From NCBI GenBank assembly GCA_020736575.1, contig JAGPYM010000007.1, forward strand, positions 62,001 through 126,000: a stretch of 64,000 nucleotides of DNA, written 5' to 3'. The notes below the pieces were generated by a model. The model saw only the letters and a program-made list of their open reading frames with translations. It was not told where the DNA came from and ran no database searches. Positions 24,401-34,043 of the stretch are shown piece by piece. How positions within the stretch are numbered: the first letter of the stretch is position 1; each line of letters opens with the position of its first letter. Source of the DNA: Thelonectria olida. Lineage: Eukaryota; Ascomycota; Sordariomycetes; Hypocreales; Nectriaceae. Both the position numbers and the translations under genes were made by a program.

Positions 24401-25012
24401 TGGTTTACCCTCTGTTATACCGAGTCGGAGTCTGGGGACTGCATTTTACAGACTTGTATGCCACCAGAGGAAGGTGATCTGATTTGGTATAACTGCTCTG
24501 CTACGCCGACCCGGAGAGGCTGGTGCTCATGGGAGTCAGCGAAGGAAACAAGACGACATGTTGAAAACCCTGGAACGTGGAATGTGCTCTCAGATGGCAG
24601 TGTTGTTGGCGTACGGCAAAAGTCAGGGCTAAATCACAGCATACTTTCTGAGGAACGACGCAGACCCAACGGATTACGACATCGATCTCCCCGGAAGGAA
24701 CTGAGCAGGGACGTATTTGGGCGTTGGGAGGTTTGGACAGTGTTCCAGGCTGGCCGGGCGACAATGCACGAAACTCGACCACTGATCCAGGACGATGATA
24801 AGGCAGGGCATCTAATTGTTTCGGAACTTGGCCCAATGGTCAAGGTTGGACAAAAGACGGTGACGTTTAGCTTCGGCAATGTCGTCAAGGTGGTGACTGT
24901 TGGTGGACACGAACGATTCGAAGACGGCTCAGAGGACCAAGCTCGAGAGTATATGAAAACGGGCAGCAGGCGACGCAAAGCACCCATGACACGACCAAGG
25001 GCTTGGAGCTGA
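21487..25012 (+). CDS. SCAP: SREBP cleavage-activating protein (fungal SCAP)
   Basis: 1119 residues in three exons: 21487-21518, 21629-24024 and 24081-25012. The first exon encodes only MIWYFLYPFR plus two bases. Introns 21519-21628 (GTCAGT, TACTAG) and 24025-24080 (GTAAGT, TGCAG) keep frame. TM1 lies near residues 35-60, followed by a lumenal loop with ASNLPHHAWTVAQPLPYG. A sterol-sensing domain spans about 290-448 (DSVILSIAYALTALYFFMSL to DLFYLSTFFLSVLSV). A further membrane segment lies near 615-635, and a C-terminal WD40 region starts near 656 (GGHVLDVAMMTASPDGH, IIRVWDI). SCAP escorts the membrane-bound SREBP (Sre1) from ER to Golgi when sterol or oxygen is low. The partner gene is not in this window. 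Confidence 0.93.
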
Positions 25013-28000
25013 ACTAGCGGATGGCCACCCAGGCAGGGACGAGCGGTGGAACTTGGGAGGACGACACTGCTTTACTCACGATTGATTTCAGCATGCTTTG
25101 AGATATCACGGAATAGATACGGCGTATGGCACACGGCACACGGTTACTTTACTGCCTCTTGGATTATTCCCCTGGACGATATATATACGGATGAGGGGCG
25201 AAATGGCGGCGTCACATAATTGGTTGACAAGACCGGCGTTTTTGATAGCCCTAGAGAATGGGACTGATGATGGAGGCCGTAGGGGAGACAGAATATTCCC
25301 CCTATGGATCTCGCCTTTTATTCAATAGCAACTTTGACATTTATCAAATACTGTGATGACATTTAGATTGATGGTTTATCTGAACTGTCTACCTAGAGTA
25401 TGACATAGTTTCGAATGTCATATTCTTGGTTTCCACGATCCGTCGATCTGAAAGACTACGTTACTTGGCCTGTGGAATAGTACATTGTTAGGCAGAGCAG
25501 ACAATGTTTGAGACCAGCATGTGGAAAGTTGGACGGGACGAGCAACACACCGCCTATCCCCAATGACGCCGCTGAGGCCAATGGCTCCGAAACAAGGCGA
25601 ACAGAATGGGTTGGCGGCCGCTCTTGATGGCTGGCTGGACCGGCTGGATCGGGACGAAGGGGATTGTCCGATGATTAGGTACTTTGGGCATCTATCTGTG
25701 AAGGGAAGCTACCTAACGCAATGAGTTAAGGCAGGGAGAAATGGTGTCGTGCAACAGCGAACCGTAACGTGAAGCACGCATCAACACGTATTCCGCGGAG
25801 GGTGGCCGCATGGAAAGAGGCCACCCGTGATGGCAATTGGAGGGTGGCTGAGTGGATGGATGGGCTTGGATATGAGAGCTGGAATGATGAAGAGGAAATT
25901 GAGGAGGTTGGGGAAGACGATGATGTTAGTCGGTTGGATCTGGTGGGTGGGGTCGATTATTAGTTGTCTTGGGCTGCCAGTTCTGAGACTTGTTTCTGGG
26001 CGGCGGCCTGAGTGGGTCGATTTTTTTCTATCAGAGCAGGACAATAAGGAGGGAGAGAATACTTGGTAATTGAGACTGAGGGAGAAACAGTAGGGAGTTG
26101 AGAATACGGCAGCCATAAATGAGCATTGGTTCATGCAAATCCGACTCTGTCAATCTCTGATGTAGGGCCGTGCAGTCAGTCAGTCAAGCCAGTCAGGAGT
26201 CGGGCAGCCATCTCGATTATTGCCATATCCGTACGTACGTATTCTGCCCTTGACAGCGCCGGTTTATGGATGGATCATTAACTAGCTTGGGCGAGAGATC
26301 GATACGGACGCCCAAGTCTCGGTTGGCTGGAAGCAAATCATCCACGACTTCCCTGGTCCCTGCTGACTCTGTCTTATAATTAATTGAGACCGGGACCGGC
26401 ATGTGAGCAAACACGTAGTTACATACTGTAGGTACTTACACATCGCAGCCATCACCCTCATTGATCCGTCGGCACGGAGTAACTACGTTGTTAGCTCGGC
26501 ATTGGGGGCTGCCCGGGCTTGAAGGACGCATGCGTGTATGCACCGTTGACGTGCCCGTGTTTTGATTTTCCGTGCATTCGTCAGTGCCTTGCCGGCGCGT
26601 GCCCTTTATTCAGACAAGGGTAGGGCAGGGGACCAGGGGATCGGGGAAGGGAAGTGACAAGATGACAAGCAGGAGCTGGCATAGTTAAGCCTGCGGAAAC
26701 GGAGCAATCAAGATGCACGGGAAAGAAGCAGGGGAACAAAAGCAAAAAATAGAGCAAGGAGATTAACAGACGCTCTCGTGGCTGGTATGCTAGCATCTGG
26801 TTCTCATTCATCGAAACCATCGTGTAAGTGCTGCTGGCTGGTGCGTGAAGAGCGCAAGCCTCGGCACTACCTGAATAGGCAAAAGAAAGAGCCAACCACA
26901 CGCATATAAGAAAAGCAGAAAGGAAGAGTTCCTCGCGGTGCTACTTTCCCCCATACTGCCATTACATTCTGGCGAAGAGGAAGGCGCGCGTCATTTTCCT
27001 CCCCTAACAAAGCAGGTTCTTCCTCCCTCCCTTCCTTTCTTTTTCGTCCCCGGCTCTTTACGGAAGGTACGGCGCTCGTTTGGCGTAGTTAAGGTACTTC
27101 GTACTTCGTAGGTATTCGCAGGTAGTCGGGCAGGTGCAAGCAATCTCTCCTGCCGCAAACCCCCCGGTCATCCGAAGTAATTTCTTCTTTCAACTTTGTT
27201 GCTTTCTTTTCCGATTCGCATCCTCATTTCCAACCAAGGCCTCCTCGTTCTCACCAGCAGTCTCGTCTCAGCTTCCCTTGTTCTTGACTGTTTCGTGTTT
27301 GTACGACATTTTCCCCGTCCCGTTGATTTGGGGTCCGCGTTGTGCCCGCGTGTTTTTTTTTCGGTCGGGCCGCGTGTGGCCTTATCATTCTCGACCAGTT
27401 TCTCAATGGATGATTCTTGTTAATGCTCTTACGATTATTGCAAACACGCGCCGGAACACACAGATCAGCAAAGAGGAGTCGAGTCGGCTCGGATCTCTTA
27501 TAGTTACAAGACGGGAATTGAACCCTCGGTTCCAATTTCGTTTTCCCTCGGATACTTTATTGGATCCAGACTCTGCCTTGTCAAACGGAAACGGAACGCT
27601 CCCTGCCGACATACGCACCAAGCACACGCGACCCCGGCTCGAGAGACTCGGATTGTGTATCGATCTGTGTTTGCATTTGCACCACCGTTACGGAGGAATC
27701 ATTATCGGTCTCGACTGCCAGCAAATACGAAGGACGTCCGTACGACTACGTACCGCTTACGCAGAGCTTCTGCTTGCAATCGCTTCTCGTTCAACCTCTA
27801 GGATATTCATACGATTGGACTGCAGAAGTTGTACATACGCACTGGCATGTCACGTCACTCTCACTTCACCATTGGGACCCTCTCAAACTATCAACTGTTA
27901 GTGCCCGCGCCGATCCACCGGCGACTTCAAATGCGTTTTTCCAACCTTCCCTTGGCTTTTGGGTCATCAGCCATGGCGAAAAACCCAGAGCAAGCCCGAT

Positions 28001-29324
28001 CCCACACCTCTTCCCACCACACCCTGGCGGCCCTTAGGCCTTGTTTGGGCTTGTCTCGCGGGCCTCTTTAGTCTCCAGTCCAGTGGCTGTTGACCAGGCC
28101 CCAACTGACCAAGTCCACTGACTGACAAGCTTCTCCCAGGTCACTCTCTTCCAGGCCGGAGGTCCCAGCGCCTCCAGCGTCTCGCCGTCTCTAAAAGGCC
28201 TCTTTTGCTCTTCGCCCTCTCACCTGCTCGCTAATAAAGGCTCCGCTCCGCTCTGCTCACCGCCTGCCCTGCCCATTCATTGGCGCCCTAACCAGACACG
28301 CTCCAAACTACGACGTCCTTTGACCTCTCTCACTCCGCGCGCGCCGGACTCTGTATAAGATCATCCCCCACGATTCCGCGATCCCACCGCCTTCGCCATG
28401 CTACCGGCTCCGGCTGCCTCACCAACTTCTTCCTGCTAGTCTCTCGTTTGACGTTCTTTCGTATCCGTACTGTACATACAGACAACACTCGCTCAGCTCT
28501 GTTCCCGGCTTGACGCGCCCTCTCTCCTTGTCGCCTGTCTCGCCTGTCGCCTGTTCGCGCGTCCGCTCACTGCGTTTTGTTGCCGTTACCTTCTCACCGT
28601 TGGATGTACGTTCGCTCCCACTCCGCCCACATGCGGCTCTCTGCTCCTATCACTCTCATTGTGCCGCCTCACTCCTATCTTATTCTCAACATATGTCTTG
28701 CTGCCTTAAATCATCACTGATCTCAGAATAGCCCAATTGGCCCTGGAGTCGTCACCTTGGGCCCTGCACTGCTGCGTTGCCAACCACCACTCATTCTGCC
28801 GCTGACCCTCCAGTCTTATCCTCCACCCACCTCTGGCCAACCATCATCACGGCTTCTTGGACCCAATCACAGCTCGCCAGCTGTCTCGCTTCCTCCGCCT
28901 CGTGCCTTGGAGCCCTCTCGCCAGCTCGCCCTGCGCCAGTGCCTGGGCTTTCTTGCGTTGGGCTGCATTGTGCGAGCAGCTGCACTGAGCTGAGCTGCAT
29001 CACGCTTTGTTCCGGTGCGCGTTCCGTTGCAATTGTGGATCTGCTTGCCCTCCAGTTCAGCCAACGTTCTTTCGTCGCGTACGTTTTTTCGCTGTCCACT
29101 CGCTTTCCCTGCTTCTCTTTCGTCACTCGCCTTTCCTTCACTTGCGACGATCGTCGCCCGTGCTTTCATTCATATGCGAGGCTGTTCCCTCCCGTCCAGT
29201 CCCCCGGCCAGCGCCTCCGATCCTCGATCCAGAGCCCCAGTCAACTTCCTAGGACCCTCTTTGTCTAATTCATCACAGTTTCCAACCTCAACATCACCCA
29301 AGCTCAGAGTTTGTGCTAGGCTGC
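25013..29324. other. 4.3 kb upstream region with no clear gene, CT-rich from 27.0 kb
   Basis: From SCAP to the 14-3-3-like gene. 25.0-26.6 kb looks featureless. From about 26.95 to 29.3 kb the plus strand is markedly C/T-rich and reads as the promoter and a long leader of the 14-3-3-like gene. Open frames of up to 255 codons occur, but composition and lack of any motif argue against coding. GGTA/TACC-type repeats cluster at 27065-27130. Confidence 0.4.
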
Positions 29325-30284
29325 ATGGCGTCTTCCGAGGTGGACCAAAAGTTTCTCGGCAAGCTTGCCAAAGCTGTCGAGAATGATAATCCCTTGCTGT
29401 CTCAGATGCTGTTCAAGATCCTCGGTCTGTCCCTGAACCTCGCCGAACAACTTGTTGCGGCCAAGAAGCAGCGCCGTCCTGACTACGAACCAACCCCCAA
29501 TGCGTTGCGCCGCGTCTTGCACATCATCTGGCTCTCACGAGAGGGCCTCATCATGCTCCAGCAATACGTGCTACCTTTGGTTGGTAACTATGTGGAGCTA
29601 AAAGTCCTCGCGTACAAGCTTCGAGCCTCGTTCTCTCACATCTTTGCTCTCTTTCACAACTCACCTCCCGTCTCCAACATGGGCGGTCGATGGACCCCCG
29701 ATGTCACAGCTGTCTTGACTCCACGGTTAGACAAAGGAAAGGGCCGTGCCATTGACATTGATGTCGACTCAAGGCCTTCCTCGGTCCAACCTACCCATCC
29801 CCTCGAGGGAGGTCCTGTTCTACCGCCGCCCGGATTCGATCAGAACGCGTTACTGTCACCGTCATTTCTTCTCCCAGCCAAGGACTACATTCCACAGGCC
29901 AAGCAACACTTTCTAGAAGCTATCGATCTCGCCGACTCTCTCCTCTGGGGCTCACACTCTCTCCGTCTATCCGTCAAAACCGAATATGCCGCCTTCTTGT
30001 ACGAGTGTGTGCATGACGTTGAGGGAAGTCGACAACTCGCCAAGGATACAATCTCCGAAGTTTACGAAGCTACGGAAGGGATGGACGACGACATGTTTCA
30101 GGATGCTTGTGAGCTGGTTACGGTGCTTGGAAAGATGATGAGACGCGGGCTTGGTGGCTCGAGCAACACCCCAAGCAGAGAATTGGATGTGAATACGACA
30201 ACAACGCCAGGTCCGAAACCTACAGCTCCGGTCATGTCGCCGCCGGTGGCAACCCCACCCATTGGAATGGAGAACCCAATATGA
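29325..30284 (+). CDS. Divergent 14-3-3-like protein
   Basis: 319 residues, single exon. The N-terminal half (DQKFLGKLAKAVENDNPLLS, then HIIWLSREGLIMLQQYVLPL and VELKVLAYKLRASFSHIF) fits a helical bundle. A low-complexity insert follows at about 115-165. Residues 186-272 match the last helices of 14-3-3 proteins: QHFLEAIDLADSLLWGSHSL, then LRLSVKTEYAAFLYECVHDV, RQLAKDTISEVYEATEGM and an Asp-Ala/Leu-rich final helix. The tail is Pro/Thr-rich. Classical 14-3-3 proteins bind phosphoserine peptides through Lys, two Arg and a Tyr. I cannot find the Arg-Tyr pair of helix 5, so phosphopeptide binding may be lost or changed; that is inference. An upstream in-frame ATG at 29313 would add four residues. 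Confidence 0.8.
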   Translation: MASSEVDQKFLGKLAKAVENDNPLLSQMLFKILGLSLNLAEQLVAAKKQRRPDYEPTPNALRRVLHIIWLSREGLIMLQQYVLPLVGNYVELKVLAYKLRASFSHIFALFHNSPPVSNMGGRWTPDVTAVLTPRLDKGKGRAIDIDVDSRPSSVQPTHPLEGGPVLPPPGFDQNALLSPSFLLPAKDYIPQAKQHFLEAIDLADSLLWGSHSLRLSVKTEYAAFLYECVHDVEGSRQLAKDTISEVYEATEGMDDDMFQDACELVTVLGKMMRRGLGGSSNTPSRELDVNTTTTPGPKPTAPVMSPPVATPPIGMENPI

Positions 30285-31319
30285 AGCACCGCCTTTTAGG
30301 AGTTTGATATTTGACTCGAGCTCTGTCTCCTCTCGGAGAGGATGTCGATAAAGTGAGCTACACCGATTTGCTCAACACACTAAGCATTGCGATGGACGAC
30401 ATGGCCTCGTTCAAATTTGCGTAGGCCCTTGTCGACTTCACCGTTGAGGCCAAGCAACATCCTTCATTCCACGGGAACAGGATCGACAACCTCTAATTAT
30501 CACTGGGATGGATCTGATTCACCTAACGGGCCGTTCCGCGGCGCATTCCATGTGGGGGTCCTCACACACGACGTTGATCACCTTGGGGCGGATAATTTGG
30601 GTCCCGCCTAGCAATTGAGCAACGGTACGGACACAGCAACACCAGTGAGGAGTATGGCGCACGTCGGGGGTGTAAAAACTTTTGAAGCGCTACCTGGATG
30701 TAATATTGGCGCCCATGGATTTATCCGGGTCCATGTGAGCGTGGGCATCGGATTCTTTCTGATGCCCATCGTCTTCGTTTCGACAACACGTCGTTTGATA
30801 CCCGGGTGTTTGGCATTTCGATGTTTATCTATGTATTTTGGGCAGTTATGCGCATATTTGACTTTTACAGGCGGTTCAGCATGGTGTGCTTGAGAGGGCG
30901 CTCGGTCAAGTGGCTGGTTATGGATTTCGGAATAGACAAAGGGGGAAGAGTCGAAGGAATATGGCATTGTGTGATAGATGTACGAGTAATTATCGTGTGG
31001 ACCAAAACTGGACATTGTTAGTTAATATTTTGGAGGTTATCCGTTTGATTATACGCCTCGCACGATGGAGGCTTGATACAGCTAGTTAAACTTAGGGATT
31101 CCTCAGCTCCCAAAGTCCCCATTATCGACCCAGTGGTCATTATGCGTCTGTATTCCCTTGATGATCACGACTACTCTCCCTCGATGCCCCAAGATGCCGC
31201 AAAATCACTAAACGCCCTGACAAGTTGCATTCGGAAGATGCCCTTTTCATGTCACAATACGCCTCCGATATTAGCCAACAACAAATTTCATCCACACTAG
31301 ATCAACGAGATCTGCATCG
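30285..31319. other. Convergent 3' region, 14-3-3-like / Myb protein
   Basis: 1.0 kb between convergent stops. Short frames only; probably two 3' UTRs. I see no RNA gene or repeat. Confidence 0.45.
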
Positions 31320-32636
31320 TCATTCAGAATCCAGATCCTCCTGGCCAACCTCATCAACCCACTTCTCAATGCTCTCCTGCTTCCCCTCAATGGGCTGTCT
31401 CGTCTTCGGTCGCTCAGCCTCCTCAGCACTCTCGCACTTGTCCCGGATCACGTCAAGCGGAACCATGCGGCCGGTGACGTTGAAGAAGTTTGCCTGCATC
31501 TCGAGCCACTTGCTGCGCTTCTGCTTGCTGTCGATCAGACTCAGCAGGCGGCAGTCGCGCTTGCTCAGGTGCGCGTCGGGCTGGGGATGGATTTCCGGGG
31601 GGTACATTGCTTCGTAGACGTGGTCTTGCAGGTATCGCATCTGACGGCGGTGTTCTTCGTCGCCGTAGCCAAAGTCGGTCAGGGCCGAGGAAGATTTGTC
31701 TGATGCGGCGGCAGGGCTCGCGGAGCTTGACGTCTCGGAGGAGGCTTCGTCGCCCGAGTCGGATTCTTGCTTCTGGATTGCTTTGGCGGCGTGAGATTTG
31801 GCTTTTTTGTTTTCGGCGGCGATCTTGGTGTTGCGGGTGCCCTTGTGCCACTTGTTACCGACGGCCTCGGTCTTTTTCTTCTTGTTGTTTTGCGAAGTGG
31901 TGTTTTTGGCGGCTTGTTTTCCCTTGTTGGATTTCTTCTGCTTCTTCTTTTTGCTGCTGGTGTCATCTGTATCCTCTGCAGAGGTTTGCTCGGGTGTGTG
32001 GTCCTCATTCTCATCGCTGCCTTCCTGGGCAGTACTGACTCGGTCGTCGATGTGATCAGGAACAGGAGTGCCTTCGAGTCCGGCAACGTCCGTCTCGGGC
32101 TCAGTCGTCTCCGGTTCAGTCGTCTCAACTTGGGTGGTTTCCGCCTCGGTCGTTTCAGCTCCAGGGTTCCGAGGCTGCTCGTCTTTGATGACCTTCCACC
32201 GATTCTGGACTTGCTTCTTGGGTTTGCGAAGCGCGGCGGCAATGTCAACCCATGTCACGTCGCCGGCTTCCTTCATGCCCCTCAAAAGGCAGTCTTCGGA
32301 AATGGTCCAGTCGTCGTTGACGATAGAGCTGTGGCGAGAGGAAGGCGCCTTGGTTGACTCGTCTTCGGTTGTCGTATTGGCGTCTCTGGAGGATTCAGCC
32401 TGACTCGTGCTGGCCTCGGCGCTCGATTCATCGGCGGTGGTCGTATTCTCCATAGATGAGCTGTTTGTCCCAGTCTTCTTCTTGGGTTTCTTGGAAATCT
32501 TGGCGCATGGTTCGCTTTCTGTATCCGCATCCGCGCCAGAGGTCTCGTTCCGTTTGCTGTCCTCCCATCCGCTCGAGGACTCGTAGTTGCTCGAAGAATC
32601 GACGGGAGTTGACTGGCGAGAGTCGGAGGCACGCAT
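31320..32636 (-). CDS. Myb/SANT-domain protein of unknown function
   Basis: 438 residues, single exon. A single Myb/SANT-type repeat lies at about 108-152 (DDWTISEDCLLRGMKEAGDV, then IAAALRKPKKQVQNRWKVI), with the spaced Trp residues expected. Immediately after it is a short tandem of E-T-T-x-x units (about 160-185). A long Lys/Gln/Asn-rich basic region follows, with several candidate nuclear signals (SKKKKQKKSNKGK). A conserved C-terminal block sits at about 315-405 (YGDEEHRRQMRYLQDHVYEA, LSKRDCRLLSLIDSKQ). The architecture suggests a nuclear DNA- or chromatin-binding protein of filamentous ascomycetes; no specific role is known to me. It diverges from the DUF4202 gene across about 0.7 kb. 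Confidence 0.75.
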   Translation of the reverse strand: MRASDSRQSTPVDSSSNYESSSGWEDSKRNETSGADADTESEPCAKISKKPKKKTGTNSSSMENTTTADESSAEASTSQAESSRDANTTTEDESTKAPSSRHSSIVNDDWTISEDCLLRGMKEAGDVTWVDIAAALRKPKKQVQNRWKVIKDEQPRNPGAETTEAETTQVETTEPETTEPETDVAGLEGTPVPDHIDDRVSTAQEGSDENEDHTPEQTSAEDTDDTSSKKKKQKKSNKGKQAAKNTTSQNNKKKKTEAVGNKWHKGTRNTKIAAENKKAKSHAAKAIQKQESDSGDEASSETSSSASPAAASDKSSSALTDFGYGDEEHRRQMRYLQDHVYEAMYPPEIHPQPDAHLSKRDCRLLSLIDSKQKRSKWLEMQANFFNVTGRMVPLDVIRDKCESAEEAERPKTRQPIEGKQESIEKWVDEVGQEDLDSE

Positions 32637-33348
32637 GGCGGAAAGGGTAGAGATTAGTTGTGAAATTAGGCTGAGGTTTAGGTCGCAAATTGTTCACAAA
32701 AGATGCGGAACGAACAGAAGAAAGGCCGATGTTGCGGCGAGTAGAATATATAGACACAAACGAAGATTCAGTATGACGGGTGAGATCCAGTAAGATGAGG
32801 AGGGCTTGGGCGATGGCTAGCGGAGTTGCGGAGAAGGATGTGTTTGGAAGGAAAGTAAACAAGAAAAGAGGAAAAGAGAAAGAAAGGCGAGGTTGAAGAG
32901 AGGATGAGGTGCGAATGAGATGGTGACCGCGTGAACAGCTGGCGGGCAGCTGGCGAGGATAATATAAGCGCGGGTACGTATTTTTCATCGAATGTTCTAT
33001 TTCCCATTCATTCAACAAATTATATCGTTATAATTAGATTGAGAGAAGGCCAAATTAACTTGTTCTTCTAAGCAGCCCATGGCTTCATTATGCCCAAGTC
33101 TCGTAGTAAAGACAAAACATATATAATCGGCATCACCTTGAAGCAGTGATATACAAGCGAGAGACCCAATGAAACTAAAGCCAATTCGGCTGACTCATCT
33201 CTTTAATCATCACCAGTGCTCCCGTTACTTATCAGGCTTTCTCCGCGGAGCTCATCTATCTATCTCGTTTCTTCACCCCAAAACTCTTCATCATTAGTTC
33301 ACAGCAAGAAACACAGAGAGTCTCCATCCTATCATCAAATCAACAACC
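32637..33348. promoter_or_regulatory. Divergent promoter region, Myb protein / DUF4202
   Basis: 712 bp shared by two divergent genes. Purine-rich next to the Myb gene start and pyrimidine-rich next to the DUF4202 start on the plus strand. No specific site recognised. Confidence 0.45.
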
Positions 33349-34043
33349 ATGGCTTTACCTGCGCTTCCTGCAGAATACTCTTGCGGCCTCGACCTCATTG
33401 ACGCAGCTCACTCCGAGGACCCCAAGACAATCACTGGACCCGACGGCACAACAATCCCCTACGAACTCCATTATGCTCGTAAGATGACCAAATGGCTGGC
33501 TTTGCGAAGCCCGTCCGCCTCGCCTGTCCTCCAACTGGCTTGTCGTGCCCAGCACTTTCGAAGGTTCGCCTACTCCCTGGTGCTCATCACTCACTTACAC
33601 AAAACTCAAGACCCCAACTCACCGCATGAATCTGCAGATGGGAACTTCCCCGTAGTTCTTACCCCATGACCCGGCCGGGTTATCTCATGTGGCGCTCAAA
33701 GCTCAAGAGCCAGGCCGCCACCCAAGTCGCTGAGCTGCTCACGTCTCCGTCTGTCGATCCTGCAATCCCTGAAGCGGACCGCCATCGTGTCGCCGCTTTG
33801 ATCCGCAAAGAGAACTTGACCTCTGATGAAGAGACCCAAGCCCTTGAGGATGCGGCATGTCTAGTCTTCCTCGACGACCAGTTCGACGACTTCGAGTCTA
33901 AACCAGATATCGACGAAGACAAGATTATCAGCATTCTCCAAAAGACGTGGGGTAAGATGAGTGAGAAGGGACGCGAGCTGGCACTGAACATGGAGCTGAG
34001 TGACCGGGCCAAGGAGCTGATTGGTAAGGCCTTAGCATCCTAG
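33349..34043 (+). CDS. DUF4202 family protein
   Basis: 206 residues in two exons, 33349-33563 and 33638-34043. The intron 33564-33637 (GTTCGC, TGCAG) restores the motif RAQHFRRWELPRSSYPMTRP. Features typical of the family are FGLDLIDAAH-like SCGLDLIDAAHSEDPKTI at the N-terminus, YARKMTKWL, CRAQH and GYLMWRSKLK in the middle. An acidic helix follows (ALEDAACLVFLDDQFDDF), then a C-terminal WGKMSEKGRELAL. The family occurs in bacteria and fungi, and its conserved His, Arg and Asp suggest an enzyme, but no reaction is established to my knowledge. The start chosen is the first ATG after a CT-rich leader. Confidence 0.8.

Noticed and set aside
27134..27901. 255-codon open frame upstream of the 14-3-3-like gene
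   Set aside because: Composition follows the CT-rich leader, no motif or domain is visible, and overlapping frames are equally open.
31767..32357. 196-codon hydrophobic-looking frame antisense to the Myb protein
   Set aside because: Mirror of the Lys/Thr/Glu codons of the Myb gene; no independent evidence.
32456..33018. 196-codon frame extending upstream of the Myb protein start in another frame
   Set aside because: It crosses the divergent promoter and shadows the first Myb codons out of frame.
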